Below are positions 17,339 to 26,910 of a stretch of 40,049 nt of DNA, in pieces; the stretch's first letter is position 1; each line of letters starts with the position of its first letter. Origin of the DNA: Bacteroidales bacterium (GTDB lineage Bacteria; Bacteroidota; Bacteroidia; Bacteroidales; SM23-62); contig JADHVS010000015.1 of the NCBI GenBank assembly GCA_016783865.1, positions 1 through 40,049 of the forward strand, given 5' to 3'. The translations under genes were made by a program, and so were the position numbers. Under the pieces are notes generated by a model that was not told the DNA's origin, did not search any database, and saw only the letters and a list, made by a program, of their open reading frames with translations.

Positions 17339-18976
17339 CTAAATGCCTTGCTTGTTATTAGTGTACTTCGTAATCAATTCATATCTCATTTCAACAAATA
17401 GTTTCTGAATTTCCTCCATTCGTTTGATGGTCAGTTCAGTGAGGTATTCCTTTGCCTTATCGGGATTTTTCTCAGCCAGTTCGGTGGCTTTTTTGTCGAT
17501 TTCAGCCTGTTCTGCAAAGAAGCTGTTCTCAAGCTTATCCCTCTTAAGGCGTAGGTCAATGATGGCTTCCTGCCAGCGTAAATAGAGGAGGTTCTCCACA
17601 AAATCAACACACCAGCGGATCGAATTGTCATCAAACTTTTCTTTGTCATAGATCTTGTAGCATTCAGCGACATCAGTCACCCCGGTATAAATGGGAGCAT
17701 AGGCTGAAACATGGGCGTTATCCACGTAAAACCAATAAATCCCGCCCACCTCATCGGGCAGCCATCCGCGAAGCTGTGCGATCATGCCATATTCCCCCCG
17801 GGCCCGGGCCACGTTCCTGCGGCTGTTGATCTTTAATACCTTGCGCCATTCGGAGGTGGGGAAAGGCGTGGCCACCTGGCTTTTCACCATCTCGCCATCC
17901 TGGTTGGGATAATACCAGGCGGGTGAATTTTCCTTATCATAGATGGTCCCTGTAAATGTTGACCGCTGAAAATCCATCACATCCTTCACAGATAGTTTTC
18001 TTTCCGGCTTCACAGAAAATGGATAAATGGATATGGGTTCAACATATTGTGTGTACTGGTCGTCTCCTTTGAAAGGATCTTCTGTATAGCGGTCAGGCCA
18101 ATCTGTATAATTTGGTGCAAACTGTGAGTAAAATAACCAGAACCGGCTGGTGGCCCATTCCCTGGGTATGGGTGAGTAGACATCCTGCCAGATGAATGGT
18201 TTCCCGCCTTCGGGATCGTACCAGCCATGATCGATGGCCACCTTCATGTAATTGCTCGAAGCCATATAATTTGCTTTGTCATCCAGGTTGATCTTCTTAA
18301 TGATGCTCCAGTTAGGGATCACCAGGACATGATCGTCGGGAACCCGCTGTGCTGCCCAGATAACACCAGGCTTACCGCTATTGGGATTCCAGTCGTTACC
18401 CACACTGAAAACCTCGAGTATCCATATCTCATTCACATCACCGATGACCAGGGCTTCCGATTCCCCTGCACAGGAGGGAAGGAATCCGTATGTTTCCAGT
18501 AAGTTAGTGATAAGTAAGAGTGCTTCCTTAGCGGTTTTGCAGCGCTGCAGGGCAAAAACCTGGGCCTGTTCGACGGTCATAATCTGTTTGCAGATCCCGA
18601 TATCCACCCTCAGCTCATTTCGCTGACTCATTGTGCTTTCGCCAATGGCCAGTTGATGTTCATTGATTTGAGGATAAGCCGAATGGAAGTAAGTATATGT
18701 CCGGGATACCTCCGGAATGTAGCCGATCACTTCGCCGTAATCACCGAGCGGCCTTCCCAGGTCGACCATACCCCAGTGCACCGGTGCCATGGTACCGAGT
18801 TTGACGGAAACTCCCGGAACGATGCGTAACCTGCAATCAGGTCCGGCGTCGGAATGGGAGATTATGACGGATCCGTCAGTTGAAGCTTTTTTGCCAATAG
18901 CTATGATTGTACAGTTGTAGGCATTGATGTGAATAATAGCCAGGACGAAGGATACTACTAATATGCGATTTTTCAT
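17339..18976 (-). CDS. C69-family dipeptidase
   Basis: A 545-residue secreted protein. Residues 1-21 look like a signal peptide that leaves C22 at the new N-terminus (NAYNCTIIAIGKKASTDGS). This is the expected arrangement for the Ntn-hydrolase family C69 (PepD-like dipeptidases), where the freed cysteine is the nucleophile. The sequence GKKASTDGSVIISHSDAGPD that follows is conserved in the family. Characterised members cleave dipeptides with broad specificity; the bacterial secreted forms are presumed periplasmic peptide scavengers. The length is normal. The C-terminus is helical and highly charged (about 470-540). It lies in the same direction as, and downstream of, the kinase-lyase fusion gene. 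Confidence 0.87.
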   Translation of the reverse strand: MKNRILVVSFVLAIIHINAYNCTIIAIGKKASTDGSVIISHSDAGPDCRLRIVPGVSVKLGTMAPVHWGMVDLGRPLGDYGEVIGYIPEVSRTYTYFHSAYPQINEHQLAIGESTMSQRNELRVDIGICKQIMTVEQAQVFALQRCKTAKEALLLITNLLETYGFLPSCAGESEALVIGDVNEIWILEVFSVGNDWNPNSGKPGVIWAAQRVPDDHVLVIPNWSIIKKINLDDKANYMASSNYMKVAIDHGWYDPEGGKPFIWQDVYSPIPREWATSRFWLFYSQFAPNYTDWPDRYTEDPFKGDDQYTQYVEPISIYPFSVKPERKLSVKDVMDFQRSTFTGTIYDKENSPAWYYPNQDGEMVKSQVATPFPTSEWRKVLKINSRRNVARARGEYGMIAQLRGWLPDEVGGIYWFYVDNAHVSAYAPIYTGVTDVAECYKIYDKEKFDDNSIRWCVDFVENLLYLRWQEAIIDLRLKRDKLENSFFAEQAEIDKKATELAEKNPDKAKEYLTELTIKRMEEIQKLFVEMRYELITKYTNNKQGI

Positions 18977-18991
18977 GGATTATTTATTTAT

Positions 18992-19026
18992 GTTGCAGGT
19001 TACTGGTTACAAGTTGCAGGTTGTGT
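18992..19026. repeat. Heptanucleotide-period degenerate repeat
   Basis: Five in-phase 7-bp units starting GTT (GTTGCAG, GTTACTG, GTTACAA, GTTGCAG again, GTTGTGT) lie between the C69 peptidase start and the aminotransferase stop. On the other strand the words are TAACCAG-like, matching the repeat at 8691. Confidence 0.75.
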
Positions 19027-19069
19027 CGATCCGACACTTTAAATATCTCGACCTATTCCTAATTTCTTC

Positions 19070-21391
19070 TTAAGTTATTTTCTTTAAGATGTCTTCAAGT
19101 GTTTTGATATATTGATCTGCATTGCTTTTATTAAATGGCATTGGAGGCTTTATTTTAATTACGTTGTGGAGGTAGCCGTCAACGCTGGTAAGGATACCAT
19201 CGTCCTTCATCCGTTCACAGATTGCTGCCGCTTGCTCATGAGCTGGTTCCAGACTATTTCGATCGGCCACGAATTCAATCCCGAGAAACAGTCCCGATCC
19301 GCGGACTTCCCCAACCCCTTCGAATTGTGTTTTTATCGGTTCCAGGGATTTTTTGAAATAATTACCAACTTCCAGTGCATGCTGCTGCAGCCCTTCCTGT
19401 TCAACTACTTCCAGGACAGCCAGTCCAATGGCACAGGAGACAGGATTACCACCAAACGTATTAAAATATTCCATTCCATTATCAAATGCGTCGGCGATTT
19501 CCCTGGTAGTAATGACTGCTCCGATGGGATGACCGTTGCCAATAGGTTTACCAAGGGTAACAATATCCGGAACAACATCCTGGGTTTGAAATCCCCACAT
19601 ATGAGTCCCCACCCGTCCAAAACCCACCTGGACCTCATCTGCGATACATACACCCCCAGCCTCACGAGCATAGCCAAACGCTTCTTTCAGGTAATTCTCC
19701 GGCCAGAAGATTTGTCCCGCTACCCCGGCCACCGACTCTGCTATGAATCCGGCCAGGTTCCGACCATTTTCCCTCATACCCTGTATGGCCTTATTCACAT
19801 AATCTGCATAATGTTTACCTGGTGCCCGGTAAACATCAGGGATCGGAACTACATGGGTATGTTCAGGACAACCTGAGCCTCCGGGACCATTGAACTTATA
19901 GGGACTTACATCTATCACTGCATTGGTATTCCCATGGTAGGCGTGGTCAATAACAATCATTTCTGATCCACCCGTATATACTTTGGCCATTCGTAATGCC
20001 AGTTCATTGGCCTCGCTCCCGGAATTGGTGAAAAAACATACATTCAGCGGATCGGGCAGGGTAGCGGTAAGTTTTTCGGCATACTTAATGATGTTATCAT
20101 GCAGGTATCGGGTATTGGTATTCAATACTGACGATTGCTGCCGCGCAGCTTCAAGTGTGCGTGGATGACAATGACCTACATGGCAGACGTTATTTACTGT
20201 ATCGAGGTATGTCCTTCCATGCTCATCAAACAGGTACTGGAATTGTCCCTTTACGATCTTTAACGGGGATTCATAGGAAACCGAAAGCGATTTTCCCAGG
20301 TAATTACCCCTGGCCTTAATGATCTCTGATTTGCTTCTACCGGGACGGATTTTAGTATCCATCCCACAGGCATTCCGAAACAGGTTCTCTGCCCTGAAAG
20401 GATCAATCGATATTAACTTATCAAGCAGGTCCCAGGCGGGTTGTTCAGAAATCGTGAGGTAATCATTACCGGGATTCTGCCTCGAGTCGTTGGCTGATAC
20501 AATAACTGACAGACAAAGTCTTGTGGGAATCAGGTGAAAGAGTACCTCCAGTTCCTTTTCATGAAGGGGAAAAATCTTATTGTAGCTGGCCACCATGGAG
20601 ACAGCCGGATCCAGTGGATTATCCTTATGCATCATGATATAGGCCAATGCCACACCCAGCTCATTGATTATTTCAGTATAAACCATGTCTCCGAAATCGA
20701 TGATACCAGTCACCATGTCTTTTTCAGTATCCACGAGCACATTGAAATCATTGGCATCATTGTGGATGATCCCTTTTTTAAGATCTGGCAATAATGGCGC
20801 AACGTATGATTCATACTGATCCAGGAAATGGCTGACGATATTCCTTTTCCGGTAAGAGGAAATGTATTCAAGAAGAGGTCTTGCATCCAGTGCATTCCTG
20901 AGATCCCACCTGAAATATCTTTTGAATACCGGGTGTTCAAACAGCTCAAGGGATTTATCCATATATCCGAGGAGCCTGCCTAACCCATAACAAAGCTGAT
21001 CGGAATGGTCCCGCAGATCGCCCATTAATTTGCCGGGGAGATAGCTTACCATCCAGCAGTGCCAGGATTGGTTTTCCTTGTCCTGGATTGTTCCGGTATT
21101 CTTAGCCGATAAGGTCGAAATGACCTGTTGAAATGTATAGGGAGTATTGTCGTTAAGGTGCTGTAAAACAGACTGCTGTCCTGCAATCAGGTCAAGATCC
21201 TTCTTGCTGTTCAGGATCTTGAAGATATATTGTTCTCCCGTGTTGGTCTTAAGATGAAAATTCTGATCGATATCACTGGTAAGGAGTTTTACGTCTGCAT
21301 TGAGTCCATACAATTTCTTAGCAATTTCCCTTACCCTGGCGGTCGAGAATCGCGGTATATACGCTTGCATATTGCTATCAAATGGAACCAT
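19070..21391 (-). CDS. Fused APH-type kinase and class III aminotransferase-fold lyase
   Basis: A 773-residue two-domain protein. Residues 1-330 form a choline/hydroxylysine kinase-like APH domain with catalytic loop HNDANDFN (about 209-217) and metal motif DFGD (about 232). Residues 360-773 form a PLP-dependent class III enzyme: NSGSEANE (456-463), DHAYHGN (482-488), PLP-contacting D585 in [11 protein letters not shown], and Schiff-base K615 in TLGKPIGNG. The second half is closest, from memory, to ethanolamine-phosphate and 5-phosphohydroxylysine phospho-lyases. In animals a separate kinase and such a lyase act in sequence, so the fusion suggests phosphorylation of a hydroxy-amine followed by elimination of phosphate and ammonia to an aldehyde. 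It starts 21 bp after the GH51-like gene and is probably co-transcribed. The substrate is inferred; a plain aminotransferase remains possible. Confidence 0.82.
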   Translation of the reverse strand: MVPFDSNMQAYIPRFSTARVREIAKKLYGLNADVKLLTSDIDQNFHLKTNTGEQYIFKILNSKKDLDLIAGQQSVLQHLNDNTPYTFQQVISTLSAKNTGTIQDKENQSWHCWMVSYLPGKLMGDLRDHSDQLCYGLGRLLGYMDKSLELFEHPVFKRYFRWDLRNALDARPLLEYISSYRKRNIVSHFLDQYESYVAPLLPDLKKGIIHNDANDFNVLVDTEKDMVTGIIDFGDMVYTEIINELGVALAYIMMHKDNPLDPAVSMVASYNKIFPLHEKELEVLFHLIPTRLCLSVIVSANDSRQNPGNDYLTISEQPAWDLLDKLISIDPFRAENLFRNACGMDTKIRPGRSKSEIIKARGNYLGKSLSVSYESPLKIVKGQFQYLFDEHGRTYLDTVNNVCHVGHCHPRTLEAARQQSSVLNTNTRYLHDNIIKYAEKLTATLPDPLNVCFFTNSGSEANELALRMAKVYTGGSEMIVIDHAYHGNTNAVIDVSPYKFNGPGGSGCPEHTHVVPIPDVYRAPGKHYADYVNKAIQGMRENGRNLAGFIAESVAGVAGQIFWPENYLKEAFGYAREAGGVCIADEVQVGFGRVGTHMWGFQTQDVVPDIVTLGKPIGNGHPIGAVITTREIADAFDNGMEYFNTFGGNPVSCAIGLAVLEVVEQEGLQQHALEVGNYFKKSLEPIKTQFEGVGEVRGSGLFLGIEFVADRNSLEPAHEQAAAICERMKDDGILTSVDGYLHNVIKIKPPMPFNKSNADQYIKTLEDILKKIT

Positions 21392-21412
21392 ACCCGGATA
21401 GATCTTTCAATG

Positions 21413-22957
21413 TTACAATATAGCAATTTCAATGGCACTAACAGAAGCTGCCGGAATAACCAGGCTGCCATCCTTTGCCAGTTCTTCTTCTTTGGGATTG
21501 GTGATTTCCGGTTTGTGTTCGAAAACCTCATAGGCCGGATCGAGGGCAATAGTGAATGAACGTCCCGATTTAAAGGGTGTTCCTGCAATCTCAATGCTGG
21601 TTCTGACTGAGCTGTCCTTGCTGGTGTTGACCACATGGAGGAAGAGCTTATTCTCGGTCCTGTTGGCTGTAATATCCAGGTCGCCGGGCGATTGGGCCAC
21701 CTCAACAAACTGGTTGCCGGTATGTTTCCTGTAAAGTTGCATGATCATGGCCACAGGCATCAGGAAGGACTGGCCACCCGGTACCGGCATCATCACCGCA
21801 TTGTTTTGCCATCTGGTGCCGCAGAAATCGGCCATGGTGGCTATTTTAATCTTATCCCCGTTTCGTTCAAACATGTTCAGTATCCGTGCATTGGATACGG
21901 CCGCAGCCCAGGTCGAAAGGGCTTCACACCTGTTCCTGCCGGGTAGGAAGAAATGTCCTTCTGTTATAGCCAGCGGAATATCCAGGTCGTCGGTTTCTTC
22001 CCGCATTTCCAATATCTTTTTCTCTGGTTGTTTGTAAGATTCCATGAAATATTCCCATGTTTCATCCCAGTCTTTCCGGTATTCAATTCCCCTGAGTGGC
22101 GAATCTTCTCCTCCCGGTCCGTAGCCATTATGGAATGCCAGGTATTGCAAATGCTCGCCGGCTTTTTCATACAATGGTTTTGCCCATCCGGAGTCTCCCC
22201 ATCCAATGAATTGAATTTCAGGATCTCTTTCCCGCATGGCCGTAGTAAATTCAATGGTTTTCCGGCACGCTGTATCACAGTCCATTCCATTGGGATCATA
22301 GGATGTTTCATTACCAAGCTGCCAGAGCTTTATGTTATAAGGATCGGGATGTCCATGTTCCAGACGCAGGGCATTTGACGGATTATTGCAATAATCCACC
22401 CATTCGGCTGCTTCCTTTGCATCACCAAGCCGGCTGCCTCCTTTGGGCGGATTGGCCCAATGCATCCTTCCATCCGATTCAAAATTGACACAGATCAGCG
22501 GGTCGGCGCCTACCTGGTGGCAGAAGTCGGCAAACTCATGGGTTCCCACCTGGTTATTGTAGATCCCTCCCCAGAGCTGGTTGATCATGGGCTTGCGCTC
22601 CTTCATAGGGCCGATGCCTTCTTTCCACCTGTAATAGGATACAAAACAACCTCCCCAGCGAATCAGGGTGGGAGCCAGTTCTTTTGTGATCTCTACCAGG
22701 TCCTCCCTCCATCTGTCGTTCATGAAATCCCAGGCAGCATCCACGGAGCTATCTGTAACACCCAGGGGCTCCATGAACTGCATATATAGGTAGGGTGAAA
22801 GATCAAACAATGGTTTTAGATTGATCTTAATGGCACCTCCTGAAACCTGGCCCGTGTTGCCGGCGCAGGAGAGGAGGGGGAGATGGGAGGCTATCATGCC
22901 GCCGGTTGCCACTGCTGAAGTGCTTTTTAGAAAATTTCTGCGGGATTGGTTTTTCAT
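21413..22957 (-). CDS. GH51-like alpha-L-arabinofuranosidase candidate, Tat-exported
   Basis: The ATG at 22957 gives 514 residues beginning with a twin-arginine signal (SRRNFLK at 5-11, then a hydrophobic stretch ending LPLLSCAG); an upstream extension of the frame runs into spacer repeats and is not credible. The TIM-barrel motifs follow the GH51/GH39-type clan A plan: IRWGGCF near 99-105, acid/base candidate E217 in WQLGNE, and nucleophile candidate E333 in AITEGHFF. The C-terminal 90 residues resemble the beta-sandwich of arabinofuranosidases. GH51 enzymes remove alpha-L-arabinofuranosyl groups. The divergence from classical members leaves the substrate uncertain. It is sandwiched between a GH172 gene and the kinase-lyase fusion gene. 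Confidence 0.72.
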   Translation of the reverse strand: MKNQSRRNFLKSTSAVATGGMIASHLPLLSCAGNTGQVSGGAIKINLKPLFDLSPYLYMQFMEPLGVTDSSVDAAWDFMNDRWREDLVEITKELAPTLIRWGGCFVSYYRWKEGIGPMKERKPMINQLWGGIYNNQVGTHEFADFCHQVGADPLICVNFESDGRMHWANPPKGGSRLGDAKEAAEWVDYCNNPSNALRLEHGHPDPYNIKLWQLGNETSYDPNGMDCDTACRKTIEFTTAMRERDPEIQFIGWGDSGWAKPLYEKAGEHLQYLAFHNGYGPGGEDSPLRGIEYRKDWDETWEYFMESYKQPEKKILEMREETDDLDIPLAITEGHFFLPGRNRCEALSTWAAAVSNARILNMFERNGDKIKIATMADFCGTRWQNNAVMMPVPGGQSFLMPVAMIMQLYRKHTGNQFVEVAQSPGDLDITANRTENKLFLHVVNTSKDSSVRTSIEIAGTPFKSGRSFTIALDPAYEVFEHKPEITNPKEEELAKDGSLVIPAASVSAIEIAIL

Positions 22958-22966
22958 TGTATAAAT

Positions 22967-23001
22967 AGTTCTTAGTTCCTGGTTCCTGGTTCCTGGTTGG
23001 T
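22967..23001. repeat. Heptanucleotide-period degenerate repeat (GGTTCCT)
   Basis: Five in-phase units: AGTTCTT, AGTTCCT, GGTTCCT twice, and GGTTGGT. They lie directly upstream of the GH51-like start codon. The complementary word GGAACCA also appears at 29019-29025. Confidence 0.75.
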
Positions 23002-23026
23002 GTGGGATTTGGGTAATGGGTGTGTA

Positions 23027-23054
23027 CATCTCGTAACTCGAAACTCGTACCTCG
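23027..23054. repeat. Heptanucleotide-period degenerate repeat (TAACTCG)
   Basis: Four in-phase units, CATCTCG, TAACTCG, AAACTCG and TACCTCG, end 3 bp before the stop codon of the large GH172 gene. The word is the same as at 8691 and the reverse complement of that at 28081. Confidence 0.72.
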
Positions 23055-23057
23055 TTC

Positions 23058-25160
23058 TCATTCAAGTTTCTGGATCCAGATAAAATCGATCCCGATTTCG
23101 GGTTCGGAACTTCCGGATTGCGATCCGGTGTAATGGATCGTGATCTTCAGGTTGGTGTCTTTTTTCAATTCAACGGGTTCCAGAGAGAAATTCCGCAGGA
23201 GAGTTCTGTAGGGCACGCAGAGGTCCTTTACTGATGTCCCGTCTGAGAAATTGAATGCGTTTCCGTTAAGCGATGCGCTGAAAATGCCTGAGTTCAGATT
23301 AAGTGCTGCGGTGAAATAGATCCTGTACTTGCCGTCCTCCGCAACCGGAACCAGAAAATCCAATGATTCTTTTGTTAATCGGGGCTTCCAGACCATCAAT
23401 TTTCCTCCGGCATACAAGTTGTCTTCTCTAAATTCAGTATCGATATCTGAAGCAATGATCTCTTCTGCCTGGTAAAATACCGAATTCCTTGATCCATGCG
23501 AGGCAACAGGCTGCCAGTTTTCAGGCAACTCAAGCGGCCTGACATCCTCCGGCATGATTGGAAAATGGTCGTCGGTCAATCCGGGCCTGGCATAATGGTA
23601 ACCGATCCGGGCATAGGATAAACCGGGTGTTGGCCGGTGAGTATATAATTCCATATAGAACCTGATTTCCCTTTCAAAAGGAATCGGATCAGAGATATGC
23701 CAGCGGTAATTGGTCACAAAACCACGGTTACCCGGTCCGTCATTGCGCGGCTGACCGCAGAAGGGAAAGAAAAAGATATCCGGGGAAGACCATGAATAAT
23801 TGTAATAATCCTCCGAGCCTGTTCCGAAAAGGCTTGGAACCTCTCCAAAATCAACAAAGACCTTCTCATCCCCCTCGCCCCACCAGTTGCCCCATGGGGT
23901 TGGCACATCGGCAGGATTCATCAGGATGGATGTGGTGCCGACATAAGTTCCCTTACCAGCAGCTATTAAGAAGGGTACATCGTAAGTATGGTAAACTGAC
24001 GGATACAGGTTGTGATCAGCCCTCCAGCGTGCCCTGAAATGCATGCTGCTGCCATCCCAGTTATAATCTTTAGAACTTACGCTTCCCGTGACAATAACAT
24101 CCTGGTCTCCAAGATTTTGAAAGAGAATTTTGCATGAATTTTCAAATGGCATTACGTACCGGCAGGTCATGGTACCATCGGGATCCACTGTGAACGGAAG
24201 CGATTGATAAGGATTGATTCCCGGTGCGGCACCAAAAAAGTCCCCAACAGGTGATTGTACCTGGGCCCAGGGATATTCGTCGAAGGAAATATGCATAATG
24301 GTTTGTCGCAGAGCCAGGTCAGGATCGTCAGAATCCACTTTCAGGACAAGTTTTTCAATGGCAGCAGAGCCCTCCAGCTGCAGGGCTTCGAGTGATTCCC
24401 CTGGTTTCAGGGTAATGTCAAACTTTATTTTTGAATTCCCTTTTGAATAGGGAAAATTTTTATCCGGATCGGCAAGTATCCCGGCCACCCGGTTGATTAC
24501 CTCGCTGTATTCCCTTATATCAAGCTGCGAAAACGACATGAGCATCGTATATTTTTCATATAGCCTGACCTGCATCTGGTAGAAATGAATTTCATTCAGA
24601 TTGCCTTTCCAGGTAACACGGAGCCGTTCGGCAAATGGTATTGGTGCATAGCATGCATCTCTCTGGCAGAATGCTTTTTCGAATAATTCTTCATCGATAT
24701 AATCCCCTTCAAAATAGTAATTGTATGGTTGCTGAAAAAAGTTCCGGGCAGGACCCTCATAATACGGATTATTCATATCACCGATATACATCGTGATTTC
24801 CCCTTCCATGGCGGCGGTCCATAATCTTACAATGGCGCCAGGTCCCTCCACATCCGCAATAACGAATTCGCCCATTCCGGTTTCCTGGTCGTAGGTAATC
24901 ACCTCTTCAAAATTGGGTTCCGGCTCTCCTCCGAATCCATCCGAATTGGCCCACCACTCAGGTCCCCCGGGAACGGTGCTTCGGTGGTCATAAGATGAAA
25001 ACTGGACCATCTTATAGTTTGGAGACGGATATGTCGACAAGCGTTCAAGATCAACCATTTCTTCGAACAGGGATCCCGTTGTAATGGTTTGTGCATGAGT
25101 ATTACAGGAGATGACCATCAGGAAAATCAGGAAAATCAGGAAATAATCAAATCGTTTCAT
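23058..25160 (-). CDS. GH172 (DUF2961) glycoside hydrolase, long form
   Basis: A 700-residue secreted protein with a signal peptide or lipoprotein signal (MVISCNTHAQ). The DUF2961 core spans about residues 40-530 and includes DVEGPGAIVRLW (103-114), VGDFFGAAPG (305-314), WWGEGDEK (426-433) and GTGSEDYY (446-453). E429 and E450 are 21 residues apart and are my candidates for the catalytic pair, by recollection of the characterised difructose dianhydride I enzyme that founded GH172. The last 150 residues look like an added beta-sandwich, possibly carbohydrate-binding. GH172 enzymes act on fructofuranosides or D-arabinofuranosides. The gene starts 7 bp after the GNAT-YoaP stop, within the same operon as a second GH172. 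Confidence 0.85.
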   Translation of the reverse strand: MKRFDYFLIFLIFLMVISCNTHAQTITTGSLFEEMVDLERLSTYPSPNYKMVQFSSYDHRSTVPGGPEWWANSDGFGGEPEPNFEEVITYDQETGMGEFVIADVEGPGAIVRLWTAAMEGEITMYIGDMNNPYYEGPARNFFQQPYNYYFEGDYIDEELFEKAFCQRDACYAPIPFAERLRVTWKGNLNEIHFYQMQVRLYEKYTMLMSFSQLDIREYSEVINRVAGILADPDKNFPYSKGNSKIKFDITLKPGESLEALQLEGSAAIEKLVLKVDSDDPDLALRQTIMHISFDEYPWAQVQSPVGDFFGAAPGINPYQSLPFTVDPDGTMTCRYVMPFENSCKILFQNLGDQDVIVTGSVSSKDYNWDGSSMHFRARWRADHNLYPSVYHTYDVPFLIAAGKGTYVGTTSILMNPADVPTPWGNWWGEGDEKVFVDFGEVPSLFGTGSEDYYNYSWSSPDIFFFPFCGQPRNDGPGNRGFVTNYRWHISDPIPFEREIRFYMELYTHRPTPGLSYARIGYHYARPGLTDDHFPIMPEDVRPLELPENWQPVASHGSRNSVFYQAEEIIASDIDTEFREDNLYAGGKLMVWKPRLTKESLDFLVPVAEDGKYRIYFTAALNLNSGIFSASLNGNAFNFSDGTSVKDLCVPYRTLLRNFSLEPVELKKDTNLKITIHYTGSQSGSSEPEIGIDFIWIQKLE

Positions 25161-25167
25161 AGGTAGT

Positions 25168-25938
25168 TTATTTCGATAGTTTGTTCATAATATTTTTAAA
25201 CCGTGTGGCACTGATCACATGATCGGCAAGGACCTCACCCTTGTAGACAATACAAAAAGTTCCATAGACTGTCGGACTGTACCGGGCTTCAATATGATCG
25301 TTCAGTTGTATAACCTCAGGTTTGATCCCGTAAACGGACCGGGCAACCGAACCAATATCCCGGATGGCTTTCCAGGTATAGGGACACTGGTCGCTGGAAA
25401 ATATATACATTCCATCCGAATATTTATGGCGCATTTTCTCAAGATCCTTTTTAAATACGGGATCAGGGGCATCGCTGAGCTTTAGGGTCATCAATTCGTA
25501 ATCCGGCTCAGCTTTATCAGTAACCGTAAATCCGTTCCTGACAAAAAGTTCTTTCCCTACCATCCAACCTCTCTTCCTGGTTGTCACAGCAACACCGTTC
25601 GCCCCGCTTTTCCTGGCATCTTCAATACAATCGTCCAGCAATTTCCTGCCCCATCCGATCCCTTTATATTTTTTGGGAAAGATGATCAGGCAATGAATAT
25701 AAAAGTATCCCCGGGCATCCACCGGCCGCCAGGCGTATTCTCCGGGGACATATTCAATGTTGCCTACCACCCCATCTTTTTCGTGATACAGAACATTGTA
25801 TCTCAGACCTTCTTTAAACCTTTTTTTCAACCATTCAACCTTGTTTTTGTAACCGGGCTGTTTCATGTCCTTGTAAGCACAGATCCCGAATTCATGGATG
25901 TTGTTTTCGTTCGTTCTGATTATTTTAAGTTCTTCCAT
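25168..25938 (-). CDS. GNAT acetyltransferase with YoaP-type C-terminal domain
   Basis: A 256-residue cytoplasmic protein. Residues 1-155 form a GNAT fold with the acetyl-CoA loop at KKYKGIGWGRKLLDDCIEDA (about 89-108). The C-terminal 90 residues match the YoaP-like domain, which is thioredoxin-like; here it contains SSDQCPYTWKAI with a single cysteine. The natural substrate of these proteins is not established. The start codon is 2 bp downstream of the MBL-fold gene's stop, and the next GH172 gene follows after 7 bp, so it is firmly within the operon. Why an acetyltransferase is embedded among furanosidase genes is not evident. Confidence 0.8.
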   Translation of the reverse strand: MEELKIIRTNENNIHEFGICAYKDMKQPGYKNKVEWLKKRFKEGLRYNVLYHEKDGVVGNIEYVPGEYAWRPVDARGYFYIHCLIIFPKKYKGIGWGRKLLDDCIEDARKSGANGVAVTTRKRGWMVGKELFVRNGFTVTDKAEPDYELMTLKLSDAPDPVFKKDLEKMRHKYSDGMYIFSSDQCPYTWKAIRDIGSVARSVYGIKPEVIQLNDHIEARYSPTVYGTFCIVYKGEVLADHVISATRFKNIMNKLSK

Positions 25939-25940
25939 GG

Positions 25941-26870
25941 TTAAAATATATTTAGGTCATTACCAACGACTGTTTTCCCATCATAGATTGTCTTTATTTC
26001 CTCCAGCAATTCTTTATCGGTTGCTCCCCATGATAAGACATGGTACATCACTACCAGCCCGGGTTTTGCCTGGCTGGCAATCCTTCCCAATTCATGAGTA
26101 CTGGTATGATGAGCTGCGTGATATGTTTTCCACACCGGGTCCTTTTCTTCAAATCCTTTTACAGAATATACCTCATGCACCAGGATATCGGCTCCTGTGC
26201 TCATCTCGATCAGTTTTTCACATGGTTTGGTGTCGCCTGAGATAACAATCGTCCTGTCGGGCGTAGTAAATTTAAATCCAAATGCATTCGGCCAGGTCCC
26301 GTGTTCCACCAGGAAGGCCTGCACCTCGATGTTTTCATCCTGGTATATCTTTCCTGGTTTAATTTCATGAGAATTAACTCTCCATCCCTGGTCATTGGCC
26401 GGTTCTGATCCGGATAAACGATACTCAATATCCTGCTGGTAGGCTTTCAGAATATGATCCGACATTTCTGCAATTCCCTCAGGACCATATACTTCCAGAG
26501 GTGCGTCGCGACCCATTACCCAGGGTGTAAGGATCAGGTCGGGATACCCGGTTGTGTGATCCGAATGAAGATGGGTAAGGAAAGCGGTTTTGATATTCTG
26601 AGCGCTTAATCCTGCAATATTACCCCCGTAGTGCGGGGTAAGCCGGGCTGCCTGCCTGATCACGCCAGGGCCAAAATCGATGATATAGGGGGTATCATTT
26701 ACAATAATGGCCAAAGCACATCCCGAACGTTCCGGGTTTGGATTAGGATTACCTGTTCCAAGAAGAACGAGTTTTGTAGTTTCCGAAGCAATATAGTCCT
26801 GTTGTCCACATACAACAAAACTGAAACAGGATATCATCAGGACAGCAAGGCTGGATATTGATTTTCTCAT
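25941..26870 (-). CDS. Secreted MBL-fold metallo-hydrolase
   Basis: The ATG at 26870 gives 309 residues with a signal peptide (MRKSISSLAVLMISCFSFVVCGQ); the longer frame enters the upstream gene without a better start. LLGTGNPNPNPERSG (about 36-50) and the metal motif THLHSDH (H100, H102, D104, H105) place it in the beta-lactamase-fold group near RNase Z and arylsulfatase-type enzymes. Later metal ligands are in SGDTKP and the terminal MYHVL. Because it is exported, tRNA processing is unlikely; a phosphodiester, sulfate ester or lactone substrate is more plausible. It lies 40 bp after a GH172 gene and 2 bp before the GNAT gene. Confidence 0.82.
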   Translation of the reverse strand: MRKSISSLAVLMISCFSFVVCGQQDYIASETTKLVLLGTGNPNPNPERSGCALAIIVNDTPYIIDFGPGVIRQAARLTPHYGGNIAGLSAQNIKTAFLTHLHSDHTTGYPDLILTPWVMGRDAPLEVYGPEGIAEMSDHILKAYQQDIEYRLSGSEPANDQGWRVNSHEIKPGKIYQDENIEVQAFLVEHGTWPNAFGFKFTTPDRTIVISGDTKPCEKLIEMSTGADILVHEVYSVKGFEEKDPVWKTYHAAHHTSTHELGRIASQAKPGLVVMYHVLSWGATDKELLEEIKTIYDGKTVVGNDLNIF

Positions 26871-26910
26871 CTGGTTCGGTGCAAAGATTTTTATTCCCCT
26901 TAATGCACGA

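Noticed and set aside
19112..19876. 254-residue plus-strand reading frame
   Set aside because: It lies wholly antisense to the strongly supported kinase-lyase fusion gene and shows no recognisable motif.
22958..23065. Upstream extension of the GH51-like protein to 23065
   Set aside because: The extra 36 codons are translated heptamer repeats and overlap the end of the neighbouring gene; the Tat signal places the start at 22957.
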